In this document: positions 56,146-64,000 of the stretch, in pieces
Numbering within the stretch: the first letter of the stretch is position 1
Layout: the number at the start of each line of letters is the position of its first letter
DNA from: Bradyrhizobium sp. cir1
Lineage (GTDB): Bacteria > Pseudomonadota > Alphaproteobacteria > Rhizobiales > Xanthobacteraceae
Length of the DNA stretch: 64,000 nucleotides
Assembly (NCBI RefSeq): GCF_014198245.1
Contig: NZ_JACIHE010000017.1
Location: 62,001-126,000, forward strand
Reading direction: 5' to 3'
The notes under the pieces: generated by a model
The model's input: the letters and a program-made list of their open reading frames with translations, nothing else
What the model was told of the DNA's origin: nothing
Databases searched by the model: none
Translations under genes and position numbers: made by a program

Positions 56146-56700
56146 TCAGACGACGTGGTCCCATGGCATAAGCGCGTCGATTTCGTTCCAGGGTAAGCCG
56201 TTGGCAATACGCTGAAGTATCTGAATATAGGCGAATGGATGGACATTGTCATTTCCGTTGTGCGGCAGCGTTGCGATGGCTGACAAGGTTTGTGGCCGCC
56301 GTCGCTGCCCGCGAAGAGCGTTTTTGAATTGTTGTAGCTGATGGGGCGTTCGACGATGTGGAGTCGAGCTCGACGCGGCCTTCGGTGTGAAGCGTTCGAA
56401 GATGGCGCGCCGAGAGACGGCATAGCGGATCGCCTCGGCCAGCGTTGATTTCCGGAGATCCGCCGCAATGTCTGCTGCCAGAAGTCGAAGAGGTCCGCGA
56501 CGACCGCCGTGCAGTTTTTTGCTTACGCCCGGCAACGCGTGCGTCGATGCTTGACCGCGTACGGTCTTCCGAAGAGCAGGTGATTCCGAGGACTGGAGTT
56601 CACACATTGCGCCAGCAAATCTGGGATGGCAGCGGTCAGTCGGCAGAGCACATCTCGCCTGTCGCAACTGTGATCGAGGTGATTGGCTATTGGTGCGCAC
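56146..56700 (-). pseudogene. IS66-family transposase remnant, frameshifted
   Basis: Minus frames in series contain STLAEAIRYAVSRRAIFERF, KTLFAGSDGGHK and VHPFAYIQILQRIANGLPWN followed by EIDALMPWDHVV. These match the IS66 TnpC segments (AIRYALSRW-x-F, LFAGSDxGG and DPxAYLxDVLxRIAxxP, and the IDxLLPW end). At least two frameshifts separate them. Only the C-terminal third remains, and it is unrelated in detail to the copy at 46448-46930. Confidence 0.75.
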
Positions 56701-57039
56701 GAGAGATCAGTCTGTCTGGCACGCTTTAGAGAGAATAGGTGACGACTGACATTCGCACTAAGCCGATCTTTCCGCCGCTCCTAAAGGCGAACCTGAGACG
56801 ATGATTCTGGCTCACAGTTGGCGCGTCTCCCGACACCGAGCGGCAATTTGCGTTGCAGGGTAGTTGCTGCGCCCCCCTTCCGACAGGCTTCCCTTTTGAT
56901 GTTGATGGAATCCAAATAGCTGTCATGGATCAAGGGGACCGACGGGTATATGAATCATATACATTGATATACGTTGTGCCGGCGCGTCTGGCGTGTGATT
57001 GCGGCGTCAAAGACGAAATTCATCCGATCTTCGCGCCAA

Positions 57040-57702
57040 ATGGAAAAAGCACCTGTGTCCTCTATCGAAGTACACCAGCACATTGTTTCACTTCTTCAAA
57101 AGCCCAATCCCGTCATCCTGGATATCGGCTGCAATGATGGGACCGATACGCAACAGTTTCTCAACCTCTGCCCGCAAGCTAATCTCTACTGCTTTGAGCC
57201 GGACCCCAGAGCGATTGCCCGCTTCAAGAAGAAGCTGGGCCCATCCCTTTCTAAGGTGAAGCTGCTTGAAATCGCGATCAGTGATCGAAACGGGATGATC
57301 GACTTCCATCCAAGCAATGCAGATGGTGATGCGAAGGAATGGGACCTCTCCGGCTCAATACGCCGCCCGAAGAATCATCTTACTGAGTATGATTGGGTTC
57401 GGTTCGATAGCCCTGTCTCGGTTGAAACGCGGCGGCTGGACGACTGGTGCAGCGAAGCCAATCTGAATACGGTGGATTTCATCTGGATGGATGTCCAGGG
57501 AGCTGAAGCCGATGTTATCGCTGGAGGCATGCAGACCTTGAGCAACACGCGCTTCGTCTACACGGAATATAGCGACCGCGAGCTCTACGAAGGGCAGCTG
57601 TCCCTGCAAGCCATTCTTGACCTATTGCCATCATTCGAAGTGGAGGCTCACTTTCCCCGCGCAGTGGAGGGTGATGTATTGCTCAAAAATACGCGCTTCT
57701 AG
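57040..57702 (+). CDS. noeI: FkbM-family methyltransferase, probable NoeI (2-O-methylation of Nod-factor fucose)
   Basis: 220 residues from the ATG at 57040. A TTG at 56974 would give 242. SAM-binding motif PVILDIGCNDGTDTQQFLNL, then YCFEPDPRAIARFKKKLG, LLEIAISDRNGMIDFHPSNA, VETRRLDDWCSEANLNTVDF and IWMDVQGAEADVIAGGMQTL. These are the standard FkbM order. In NGR234 and B. japonicum, NoeI methylates O-2 of the fucose added by NodZ, and I recall noeI lying close to the symbiotic groESL of B. japonicum, as here. nodZ is present in this window. I see no nod box in the 300 bases upstream. The family is certain; the symbol is an inference from position and pathway. Confidence 0.7.
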   Translation: MEKAPVSSIEVHQHIVSLLQKPNPVILDIGCNDGTDTQQFLNLCPQANLYCFEPDPRAIARFKKKLGPSLSKVKLLEIAISDRNGMIDFHPSNADGDAKEWDLSGSIRRPKNHLTEYDWVRFDSPVSVETRRLDDWCSEANLNTVDFIWMDVQGAEADVIAGGMQTLSNTRFVYTEYSDRELYEGQLSLQAILDLLPSFEVEAHFPRAVEGDVLLKNTRF

Positions 57703-58137
57703 TGGCTAATCATATAGGCCGCCTCTTACATCGCTGCAAAACCTGATCAGCGCGCTTACGCCGCCCAAAGCTGCAGAACGGGTGATCATTCGAGCGGATA
57801 TCGGTGGGCCGGACGGGCGCTCCGGTTTCCGGTTGCCATTGCAGGCCCCGCGCACGACGTCGGCCGTCGGGCGGGGTGGTGGGTTTCTCGCAATCATTTA
57901 TTTAGCGAGCCGGCACGAGCGACGACTTCGCGGTCAGCAGCCCGAGCCGTTTCAGACGGTTGAATCAACATTGCCAGCCGATGCTCGAAGCGTTGAATCG
58001 TCTTGAACCGCTTTTGTATGGGCTGGCCCTCTAGGAAGCCGGTGCACTGCTTCGATCAAATGCGAAAGAACTTGCATCAGTTCTCGTAGTTCCTCAAGAT
58101 GGGCGGATTTCAGCACGCGCTTGGCGTGAGCTAAAGT
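57703..58137. other. spacer after noeI
   Basis: No recognised gene, repeat or regulatory site. Confidence 0.4.
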
Positions 58138-58440
58138 ATGTGTTCATTCCAGATTAGGTCGCCGTGTGGCGGCCGGCATAACTCCAGCAGCCGATTGTCC
58201 GGCAAGGCGTCCGGGACGAAGCGCAGGAGGAGGCGGCGGCCGATCTCGCGCCGGATCGGATCAAGATCGTCATCGCAATCAGGGTTACTTGCCTGCTCAT
58301 TTGCCGCAGGCGGAGCTGATCATCGAATCTGCGAGGAGGGTTCTGCCCGTGCGGCTGCGGCGCGATGGCGAAGATCGGCGAGGACGTCATTAAACGCCTC
58401 GACGTAATCCCGGCGCGATGGCGCGAGGTTTCTCCTAGCC
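58138..58440 (+). pseudogene. IS66-family transposase N-terminal remnant
   Basis: Plus-strand pieces GYLPAHLPQAELIIES and, one frame over, CPCGCGAMAKIGEDVIKRLD followed by VIPARWRE correspond to the zinc-finger-like linker of IS66 TnpC (HLPRxExIIEP, CPxCGGxLxxIGEDVxExLDVIPAxFR). The open frame is broken and the catalytic part is absent. Confidence 0.65.
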
Positions 58441-58451
58441 GCGTCGCCCGA

Positions 58452-58811
58452 TCACCCGCAATTCCAGATCGGCCCGATCGGCGTCCGCGTCCAGCACGGC
58501 CCGAAACTGCCGCCATTGTAGCGGCCGCCACGGAAGCCGGGGTGGCCGAAATAGTGCCACTCGCCATCCCAACCGTAATACTGAGGAACCGGGTCAATAT
58601 ACCAGTGGCGCCGGTCGGCACGCGAGAGCCGGCGCATCGCGTCCTTCTGTTTGTAGAGCGGAATGCTGTTGCTCAGCGGCTGGCGATAGCCGGGCAGGAA
58701 GCCGTAACCTTGCCAGACCGGCTTGGGCCGCTTTTGAATTGGCGCAGCGTTCGCGACGACCGGCAGCAGCGACAGCATGATAGTAGCAGCTAGATACACA
58801 AGGCGAGACAT
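58452..58811 (-). CDS. small exported aromatic/Gly-rich protein, 119 aa
   Basis: From the ATG at 58811: signal peptide MSRLVYLAATIMLSLLPVVA, cleaved near ANA-AP. The mature part (RPKPVWQGYGFLPGYRQPLS, YYGWDGEWHYFGHPGFRGGR, YNGGSFGPCWTRTPIGPIW) is rich in Trp, Tyr, Gly and Pro and has two Cys near the end. Such small periplasmic or surface proteins are numerous and uncharacterised in Bradyrhizobium. An upstream in-frame ATG (58847) would spoil the signal peptide. Confidence 0.7.
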   Translation of the reverse strand: MSRLVYLAATIMLSLLPVVANAAPIQKRPKPVWQGYGFLPGYRQPLSNSIPLYKQKDAMRRLSRADRRHWYIDPVPQYYGWDGEWHYFGHPGFRGGRYNGGSFGPCWTRTPIGPIWNCG

Positions 58812-59445
58812 GGATCGACAATAGTCGGTCGGTTGCGCGGAGGCCATTCAAATGTGGGTGCAGAGTTCTGCGCAATCTTGCGCAGAAGTCTCTCTTTTTG
58901 CTGATCACGCCCTTCTTGATCAGAAAGCATGCATATCCCCGGCTGTCACCCACCTGCGCGACGCCGAAGCTGCAGCGAGAGAAAATCCGGACGGGAGAGC
59001 TTGCCGGACTGAAGACACACACCGAGCGCGTGTGTGGGACGGCCGACCGAGCGTTCAATCGCGACCAGCACGGTGCGCTTGCGTCCGGGCACACGGTCGG
59101 GATCGTCGAGGGGCATCGTCACGCGCGCGGATCGACGAGATCGTCGAGCGGATAGAGCGTTAGTATGGCGCGGACGGTCCTCTCGATAACTCATGCCCGG
59201 CAGCTGAATTCAAGCGCTCCGAGCAGAGCCGCGGCGGGGATGCGGTTGGCCGGGTGGTTGGCGTCGACGGCCACGAGGCCGCCGCCATGGCCATGGAGGC
59301 AAGTAGACAGAGCGGCTCGGGCGTTAGGATCGGATCGATCGATTTCAGCATGTGACGAACTATCCTCCCGATCAATCGCTTACTAACCGTTCGCAATCAT
59401 CAGATATCGCGGGCCAGAACACTCCAAACTGTCGCTCATCAGTGC
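58812..59445. other. decayed region
   Basis: A minus-strand patch near 59190-59300 reads VAVDANHPANRIPAAALLGA in one frame, which is protein-like, but I cannot place it. The flanking frames are broken. No intact gene. Confidence 0.35.
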
Positions 59446-59480
59446 CAAAAAAAGCCCGGCCTCGTTTCGATGGCCGGGCC
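59446..59480 (-). terminator. strong rho-independent terminator, minus strand
   Basis: An 8-bp GC stem (GCCCGGCC / GGCCGGGC) with a 10-base loop, followed on the minus strand by seven T. It would end transcripts coming from the right, that is, from promoter (g) at 59970. Confidence 0.8.
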
Positions 59481-59969
59481 GAAGTCAGTCGTCGACAGAG
59501 GGAGAGCTGCCGACGGTTCTTGCGGCAAAACGTTCACCGCAAATTCCAATTACGGAAGGATCAATGAAGGCAGAGATCTGGGCGTCGTTTCCTATCTATC
59601 AGACGATATTGATGGAATGCGGCTCAACACTGGCTCGCACAAACCTTGAAGGGCGTATTGTCCCTTGTTTGCGTATCGTCAAAGCCATTGTGATTAAATG
59701 AGCGGCGCCCAACAGAGACGATCTCGGCTGTTCGTCGCCGACGTGCCGGCCGCCAAGGGCAGCAACCCAGTACTCCCTGGGCTTGGACGAAGTACGTTGT
59801 TGTTCGCATGCGAGGACTCGGACCCCGTCCGCCAGACCCCGCAGATGGGGATTGGGCCGTATCGCCCTTTGCTGTACACACATCGACCGCATTGGTATCA
59901 TCGTCTCACCGATGGCAGCAAACAGCGGGCCGGTCCGATTTGCCGGGCATCCTCGTCAGCGACTTCGCA
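59481..59969 (-). other. possible NolA-controlled short transcript without a clear gene
   Basis: Bounded by the MerR-class promoter at 59970-60000 and the terminator at 59446-59480, so a transcript of about 510 bases is predicted. Three overlapping minus-strand frames (100, 85 and 61 codons, starting at 59901, 59881 and 59879) are open, but none looks convincingly protein-like. It could encode a small protein or a regulatory RNA. Confidence 0.35.
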
Positions 59970-60000
59970 ATGGTACAACGTGACGCCACGTGCGATTCAA
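59970..60000 (-). promoter_or_regulatory. candidate NolA box / MerR-class promoter (g)
   Basis: On the minus strand: -35 TTGAAT, a 19-bp spacer, -10 TACCAT, preceded by TAAAAGGC as in other copies. All invariant spacer positions are present. The right arm is CACGTT instead of CAGGTT. Confidence 0.68.
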
Positions 60001-60122
60001 GGCCTTTTAGCTCATCCGCATAAAATTCAAGCCGCCGATCTCTCACAGGCAGCTGAGGAAACCGCCAGCGGTCGACGTGCGTGTCGCATTCTATTTTTGA
60101 ATGGGCCTGTACGCGTGAGCGC

Positions 60123-60996
60123 TCAAGGCACATTGCACGTCATATTTTGTGTGATGCAAGATAGTTGCGTTCTTCGCGGCGGAGACAGCCTCCTACTGGC
60201 GGAGTCGGCCGTGAGCAGTTTTAGGTCGTTGTCCCGATCGCGCTCGTACGGGATCACGAAGGCCTGACTGGCGTTCTCCATCAGATGCCACCGATCCGCG
60301 ACCTGTATTGCCTGCGGCAGGGCCTTTGCCGCAGCTTCGCTATATCCCCCACCTCGGTCAAGAGTAATGATCGTCGAATGAGCAGCCAGCCAGGCTTGGA
60401 CGGTCGCGGGCTCACGATCCGGCAGCAGCGTGACGATCTGGCGCCTTTCCAGATTGCAGATGCTGGCGTATCGGTGATTGCGTCGCCAGGCGCAATCGAT
60501 GCCTATACCCTGAGCGGGTCGGCCGACCGGCGGCTGTGGTGTCGGGGCCACGCCCAGGACCGTGTCTTTGCTCACGGTGGCATCAGCCGCTTTGCGAAGC
60601 CTGCTGCTGGCTGACCGCCAAGCGCCAGGCCGAGGTGGTGGACGATAGAGCCCAGCCTCGCCGTGCGTCGCACCGCTGAAGCCTGTACGCATTCGGCGAT
60701 GCGCTCAGTGAAGATTCGCCCGCACAGGACAGCGTCGCAGCGGAAGCGGCAAGCGATCACCAGGAGCGACCCGAGAGCGGAAGATCGATCGCGCGCCGTC
60801 GATAGGAGCTCTGGACGCGTCGGGAAACCGTTCCGCGCGATGGACACAGGCCAAGACTTCCGGACGCTCGGATCACAACAACAGCCTTATCGCGTTCGTA
60901 GTGTGCTCTCTCTACACCAAACCCACGCGGCACCAGTGGAGCGCTGGAGTGGCTGCTGCATGACGCTAATTCTCGCCCAATCAAAACGCCAGACAT
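60123..60996 (-). pseudogene. ISL3-family transposase, frameshifted remnant
   Basis: Three minus frames in series: VERAHYERDKAVVVIRASGS to RRRAIDLPLSGRS (N-terminal zinc-finger part, first Cys pair damaged), CRFRCDAVLCGRIFTERIAE, and WRRNHRYASICNLERRQIVT with LLPDREPATVQAWLAAHSTI and ALPQAIQVADRWHLMENASQ. This is the ISL3 TnpA order, up to the middle of the DDE domain. The C-terminal half is gone. At least two frameshifts are needed. Confidence 0.8.
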
Positions 60997-61274
60997 CCCC
61001 TAAACTGTATCAAAAGTAAGTCAGAGCCAATATTGCAGACAGAATCACACTCCACCTTGCGCTCGCCTTGGCAGGTGGAGGATCCTTGCTCGCTGCGGGG
61101 TGGCGGTGACGGCCCCCTCGAGGTCCACCGCTTTCCGCAAAGAGCACCTCCTGCTTCTTGACGGCACCGAAGGGCATGTGGAGGCTTTCCGGCCACCAAG
61201 CGACAAACCTCAAGCGATTCTCCGCGCGTCAGTACTTCGCTACAATGTCGGGGCCGATGCGACTAGGGATGCGT
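60997..61274. other. spacer between ISL3 remnant and the NifA-type promoter region
   Basis: No gene recognised. Arg-rich short frames only. Confidence 0.4.
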
Positions 61275-61290
61275 TGTCGCGAATACGACA
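61275..61290. promoter_or_regulatory. NifA upstream activating site (TGT-N10-ACA)
   Basis: TGT at 61275-77 and ACA at 61288-90, exactly 10 bases apart. Its centre is about 75 bases before the start predicted from the -24/-12 promoter at 61331-61346. Confidence 0.6.
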
Positions 61291-61330
61291 GTGCGATCGA
61301 AAAAGCGCAGGGAATGCGCCTTGCGGCCGC

Positions 61331-61346
61331 TGGCATAACTCCTGCA
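61331..61346 (+). promoter_or_regulatory. sigma54 (-24/-12) type promoter of the omptin-fusion gene
   Basis: TGGCATAACTCCTGCA with GG (61332-33) and GC (61344-45) 10 bases apart. The -12 element is CTGCA rather than TTGCA. The start should be near 61357, about 60 bases before the ATG at 61419. Confidence 0.6.
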
Positions 61347-61418
61347 CCCCCGCCGTGACGCGGCGCCAGCGAAGTCGGATCATTCGTCTTTGCAAGATGG
61401 CGCGCGACGTGAGGTGAT

Positions 61419-63152
61419 ATGCGATTCAAAATTCCTTGTTGTGTAGCCGGAACAGCCGCGCTCGTTGCAAGCGCCGTCGCTCATTCGGCCGATCTCGGAG
61501 TCACAGTAAAGGCGCCGGCCGTAATATGGAGTTGGACCGGCGGATACGTTGGGGGCCACTTCGGCGGAGGCTACGGCCGGACATCGTTCACTGACCCCTA
61601 TGGCCCTTCGATCTATGGTGACGTGGTCGACACCCCAGTGTTCGTGGCTGGAGGTCAGATCGGCTACAATTGGCAGAGGGAGCGTTGGGTTTTTGGCTTC
61701 GAACTAGATGGTAGTGGCGCAATCTCCAACGGTACAAACACCTGTCTTGCCGCCTCCGGCATGATCGTGAGCGCAAACTGCAAAGCAGGTCCAGATGTCT
61801 TTGCGACCGGCACCGGTCGGCTGGGTTATATTTTTGGCCCGCAGGGCCGCACGCTGGCCTATCTCAAGTTAGGTGTCGCGTGGCAGCACAATCGCGGCGA
61901 TATCGTCAATAACCACGAACCTGACGAGGCGCCAAAGAATGCCACACCTTTCGATGACAGTCGTCTCGGTGGCATGGTCGGCGGAGGCATCGAACAAGCG
62001 CTCACGCCGGAATGGTCGGTCAAATTCGAGTATGACTATCTGAGGTTTGGCGGACCAAGTCTGGCGACCCCTCCAACCACACAACATCCGCTCCCCTCGG
62101 TGGTCCCAGCCAATGTCAGTAGCCTATCCAGCAGCTATCACATCGGTAAGATTGGTCTGAACTACCATTTCGATGCCGGCTCGGGGACGCCGGAATGGTC
62201 CGGTCAAGCGCTCTACGCGACAAAGCCGACCGTTAGCGCCCCGCCGATTACTCTGGCGCAAGATTGGTCGGTGGAAAGCGGTACAAGGGTTTGGCTGAGC
62301 CGAGGAAGATTTCAATGGGATCACCCCTATGAGCCCTATAACGATCCGAGCAGCCTTGTGTCGAGGCTCACCTATCACAAGCTGGACGGGATTTCTGGTG
62401 AGTTATTTGAACGAATCGACAGCCCCTGGGGGATCTTTCTGAAAGGAAATATCGGATTCGGACGTTTCGGCGATGGGAGCATGAACGACGAAGATTGGGC
62501 GATTGACCCAGATGGAGTTCCCACAGCTTATTATCTGACTGGGTCTCGCCAGGCAAACGGGCGGTTCACATACTACACGGCCGATGCTGGATACGACTTT
62601 TTGCGCGGCAGCACCTACAAGGCCGGCGCGTTTGTGGGCTGGACCTACTACGGCCAGAAATCTGACTCCATAGGCTGCATTCAGTTAGCATTGCCCTACT
62701 ATCCATGCTCCGGAGGCAGCGAGAACGATAACAGGACGGTGCATAAAAGAACCGTGGGTAGCGAAGACGCGAATTGGAATGCGCTGCGTATCGGCCTCAC
62801 CGCTGAGACTATGCTACTCGAGCGTTGGCACCTAAGCGCGGAGGTTGCTTACCTCCCTTGGACGGATTTCCACGGGCGCGACAACCACCTTTACCGCGAG
62901 ACGACGACCTTCATTGATCAGCGCGGGAGCGGTGGTGGTGGTGTGCAGTTAGAAGGCGTTTTGTCCTATTTTGTCACCGACAAGTTCAGCGTCGGCGTGG
63001 GTGCCCGATATTGGGCGATGTGGACTTCAAGAGGGAGCGAGGACTTCGGCAGCGGCCGCAATGGATTGGGTACCCTTCATTCAGCTAATGATGCGAAGTA
63101 TAGCATGGAACGATGGGGCACGTTCCTGCAGGCCTCCTACAAGTTTGACTGA
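61419..63152 (+). CDS. outer-membrane protein: Omp25-like barrel fused to an omptin-like barrel
   Basis: 577 residues. GAGGTGAT precedes the ATG. A signal peptide (GTAALVASAVAHSADL) leads into residues 35-255, an Omp25/31 barrel (WSWTGGYVGGHFGGGYGR, GGQIGYNWQRERWVFGFELD, WSVKFEYDYLRFG, GLNYHF). After a Pro-rich joint, residues 280-577 form a second barrel that looks like an omptin: D357-E-D359-W (SMNDEDWAID) matches the D83-x-D85-W pair of OmpT, and D488-N-H490 (HGRDNHLYRETTTF) matches D210-x-H212. The spacing of 131 against 127 residues agrees. The final YKFD gives the C-terminal aromatic. It is thus a predicted surface protease with a barrel partner, probably made under NifA control in nodules. 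The fusion is, to my knowledge, undescribed. Confidence 0.82.
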   Translation: MRFKIPCCVAGTAALVASAVAHSADLGVTVKAPAVIWSWTGGYVGGHFGGGYGRTSFTDPYGPSIYGDVVDTPVFVAGGQIGYNWQRERWVFGFELDGSGAISNGTNTCLAASGMIVSANCKAGPDVFATGTGRLGYIFGPQGRTLAYLKLGVAWQHNRGDIVNNHEPDEAPKNATPFDDSRLGGMVGGGIEQALTPEWSVKFEYDYLRFGGPSLATPPTTQHPLPSVVPANVSSLSSSYHIGKIGLNYHFDAGSGTPEWSGQALYATKPTVSAPPITLAQDWSVESGTRVWLSRGRFQWDHPYEPYNDPSSLVSRLTYHKLDGISGELFERIDSPWGIFLKGNIGFGRFGDGSMNDEDWAIDPDGVPTAYYLTGSRQANGRFTYYTADAGYDFLRGSTYKAGAFVGWTYYGQKSDSIGCIQLALPYYPCSGGSENDNRTVHKRTVGSEDANWNALRIGLTAETMLLERWHLSAEVAYLPWTDFHGRDNHLYRETTTFIDQRGSGGGGVQLEGVLSYFVTDKFSVGVGARYWAMWTSRGSEDFGSGRNGLGTLHSANDAKYSMERWGTFLQASYKFD

Positions 63153-63488
63153 ACGTGCTGAGCGTCCAGCCGAGAGGAATCTATATAGAGGGGCCTGCAC
63201 TTCCTCGTCGGCATTGAGGAAGATGGGGCCGACGCCGTCAGAGGCACATGGAGGCGGCACGCGCAATTCGCGCGTGCCGCTTTCTGCCGGCCTCCAAGCG
63301 CATACGGACGCAACCCCGCAGAAGTGGCGTGAACGCTTCGTGAGAGGCTGAAACAATGAGAGCAATCGAGCAATCGCGGGAAATATAGGCGCGTCCGCCA
63401 GCGCAATCTGCTTGATGCTCCGCGCTGGTTGAACCTCCTCCGAATGAGTGGACACCTGTAGTAGGCTCGTTGAGCCCGGAGGTGTCAA

Positions 63489-63842
63489 ATGAAACGTCAA
63501 CGTCGGTCGTTTACCGAAGAGTACAAGCGCCACGCCATCGAGCTGGTGGTGTCGAGCCGTCGCTCGGTCACGTCGGTTGCCAAGGAGCTCGGTCTGCGCG
63601 ACTCGGTGCTGCGACGCTGGGCGGATAAGCTCCGGCAGGAGCCGGCATCGGCGGAGTGGCGCCCCACCATGCAACCGACGCCGATGTCGGCGGACCAGGC
63701 TTCGGAGATCGCCCGGCGGCGCCAGGAGAACGAACGGCTGCGCATGGAGCGCGACATTAAAAAAAGAAGTCGGGCTTGGAAGCTTCGTGAGTTGAACCGC
63801 CAGCCGTCGTGCCGAAATGCAAGTGGATCGTGCCCGACATGA
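63489..63842 (+). pseudogene. IS3-family transposase OrfA, partial element
   Basis: 117 codons: MKRQRRSFTEEYKRHAIELV, VSSRRSVTSVAKELGLRDSV and LRRWADKLRQ (the HTH), then the leucine-zipper-like RRRQENERLRMERDIKK. It is the IS3/IS911 OrfA. A run of seven A at the ERDIKK codons is where such elements shift into OrfB. OrfB itself is missing: the -1 frame ends after LKKEVGLGSFVS. A probable element end lies at about 63430-63466 (CCTCCGAATGAGTGGACACC), so the IS is truncated on its right side. Confidence 0.75.
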
Positions 63843-63947
63843 CAATGATCGAGGCGGGGGCGTAGAGACCTATGAGAGCGCGTTTGCGATGGGGAGGGAT
63901 GCTCCACGGATATGAAGTGGTGTTTTTGAGAAGCGCCTGACTGCAAG

Positions 63948-63981
<34 letters not shown>

Positions 63982-64000
63982 CCTTTAAAACAAGGCCGGC

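Noticed and set aside
58180..58200. GG-N10-GC sequence inside the IS66 remnant as a sigma54 promoter.
   Set aside because: It lies in transposase coding sequence with no gene behind it and no TGT-N10-ACA. A chance match.

Overview
The window looks like part of the symbiosis island of a soybean- or cowpea-type Bradyrhizobium. It carries nolA, nodD2, nodD1, a nod box and then nodK/nodY-like, nodA, nodB, nodC, nodS, nodU, nodI, nodJ, nolO and nodZ. These are followed by fixR-nifA-fixA, a symbiotic groESL pair and a probable noeI. The gene order matches my recollection of the B. japonicum/B. elkanii islands. No nolM or nolN is recognisable between nodJ and nolO, which is more like B. elkanii. Between the intact genes lies a great deal of decayed DNA: IS66, IS3 and ISL3 transposase remnants, truncated enzymes and a frameshifted type III effector.

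Layout. 1-6 kb: an Omp25-type porin fragment, small hypothetical genes, a long decayed stretch and a luciferase-like flavin monooxygenase. 6-12 kb: a periplasmic binding protein, nolA, nodD2 and nodD1, all on the minus strand. 12-23 kb: the nod-box operon on the plus strand, which builds, substituted and exports the Nod factor. 23-28 kb: fixR-nifA (RegR-like site plus a sigma54 promoter) and fixA (sigma54 promoter). 29-34 kb: a small unrecognised biosynthetic-looking set, consisting of a helical (heme-oxygenase-like?) protein fused to a GFA zinc domain, a 2OG-Fe(II) oxygenase, a pre-ATP-grasp ligase and a truncated acyl-adenylating enzyme. 35-39 kb: M20 peptidase, flavin reductase and a TrpD-like phosphoribosyltransferase with an altered PRPP motif. 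39-49 kb: small genes, a two-gene phage-like pair, a nopT pseudogene behind a tts box, transposon debris and an acyl-CoA dehydrogenase. 49-58 kb: GH51 fragment, groEL/groES with a tandemly duplicated promoter and groES start, a DUF418 membrane protein, an ABC-ATPase pseudogene and FkbM/noeI. 58-64 kb: IS debris, then a large outer-membrane protein that fuses an Omp25-like barrel to an omptin-like barrel behind a NifA/sigma54-type promoter, and an IS3 fragment.

The main unexpected signal is a family of seven near-identical 31-bp elements at 7588, 8497, 10724, 34596, 39213, 40552 and 59970. All are on the minus strand. Each reads as a MerR-class promoter: TTGA at -35, exactly 19 bp of spacer carrying an interrupted dyad, and a TANNNT -10. 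One drives nolA, which encodes a MerR-family regulator, and one lies upstream of nodD2, a gene NolA is known to activate. Others precede a substrate-binding protein gene and the trpD-like gene. I propose that these are NolA boxes and that they define a NolA regulon across the island.

Regulation therefore appears in four layers: NodD at the nod box, NolA at the seven boxes, RegR/NifA/sigma54 at fixR, fixA, groES and the omptin fusion, and TtsI at nopT. All assignments come from reading the sequence and from remembered family features. No database search was run.
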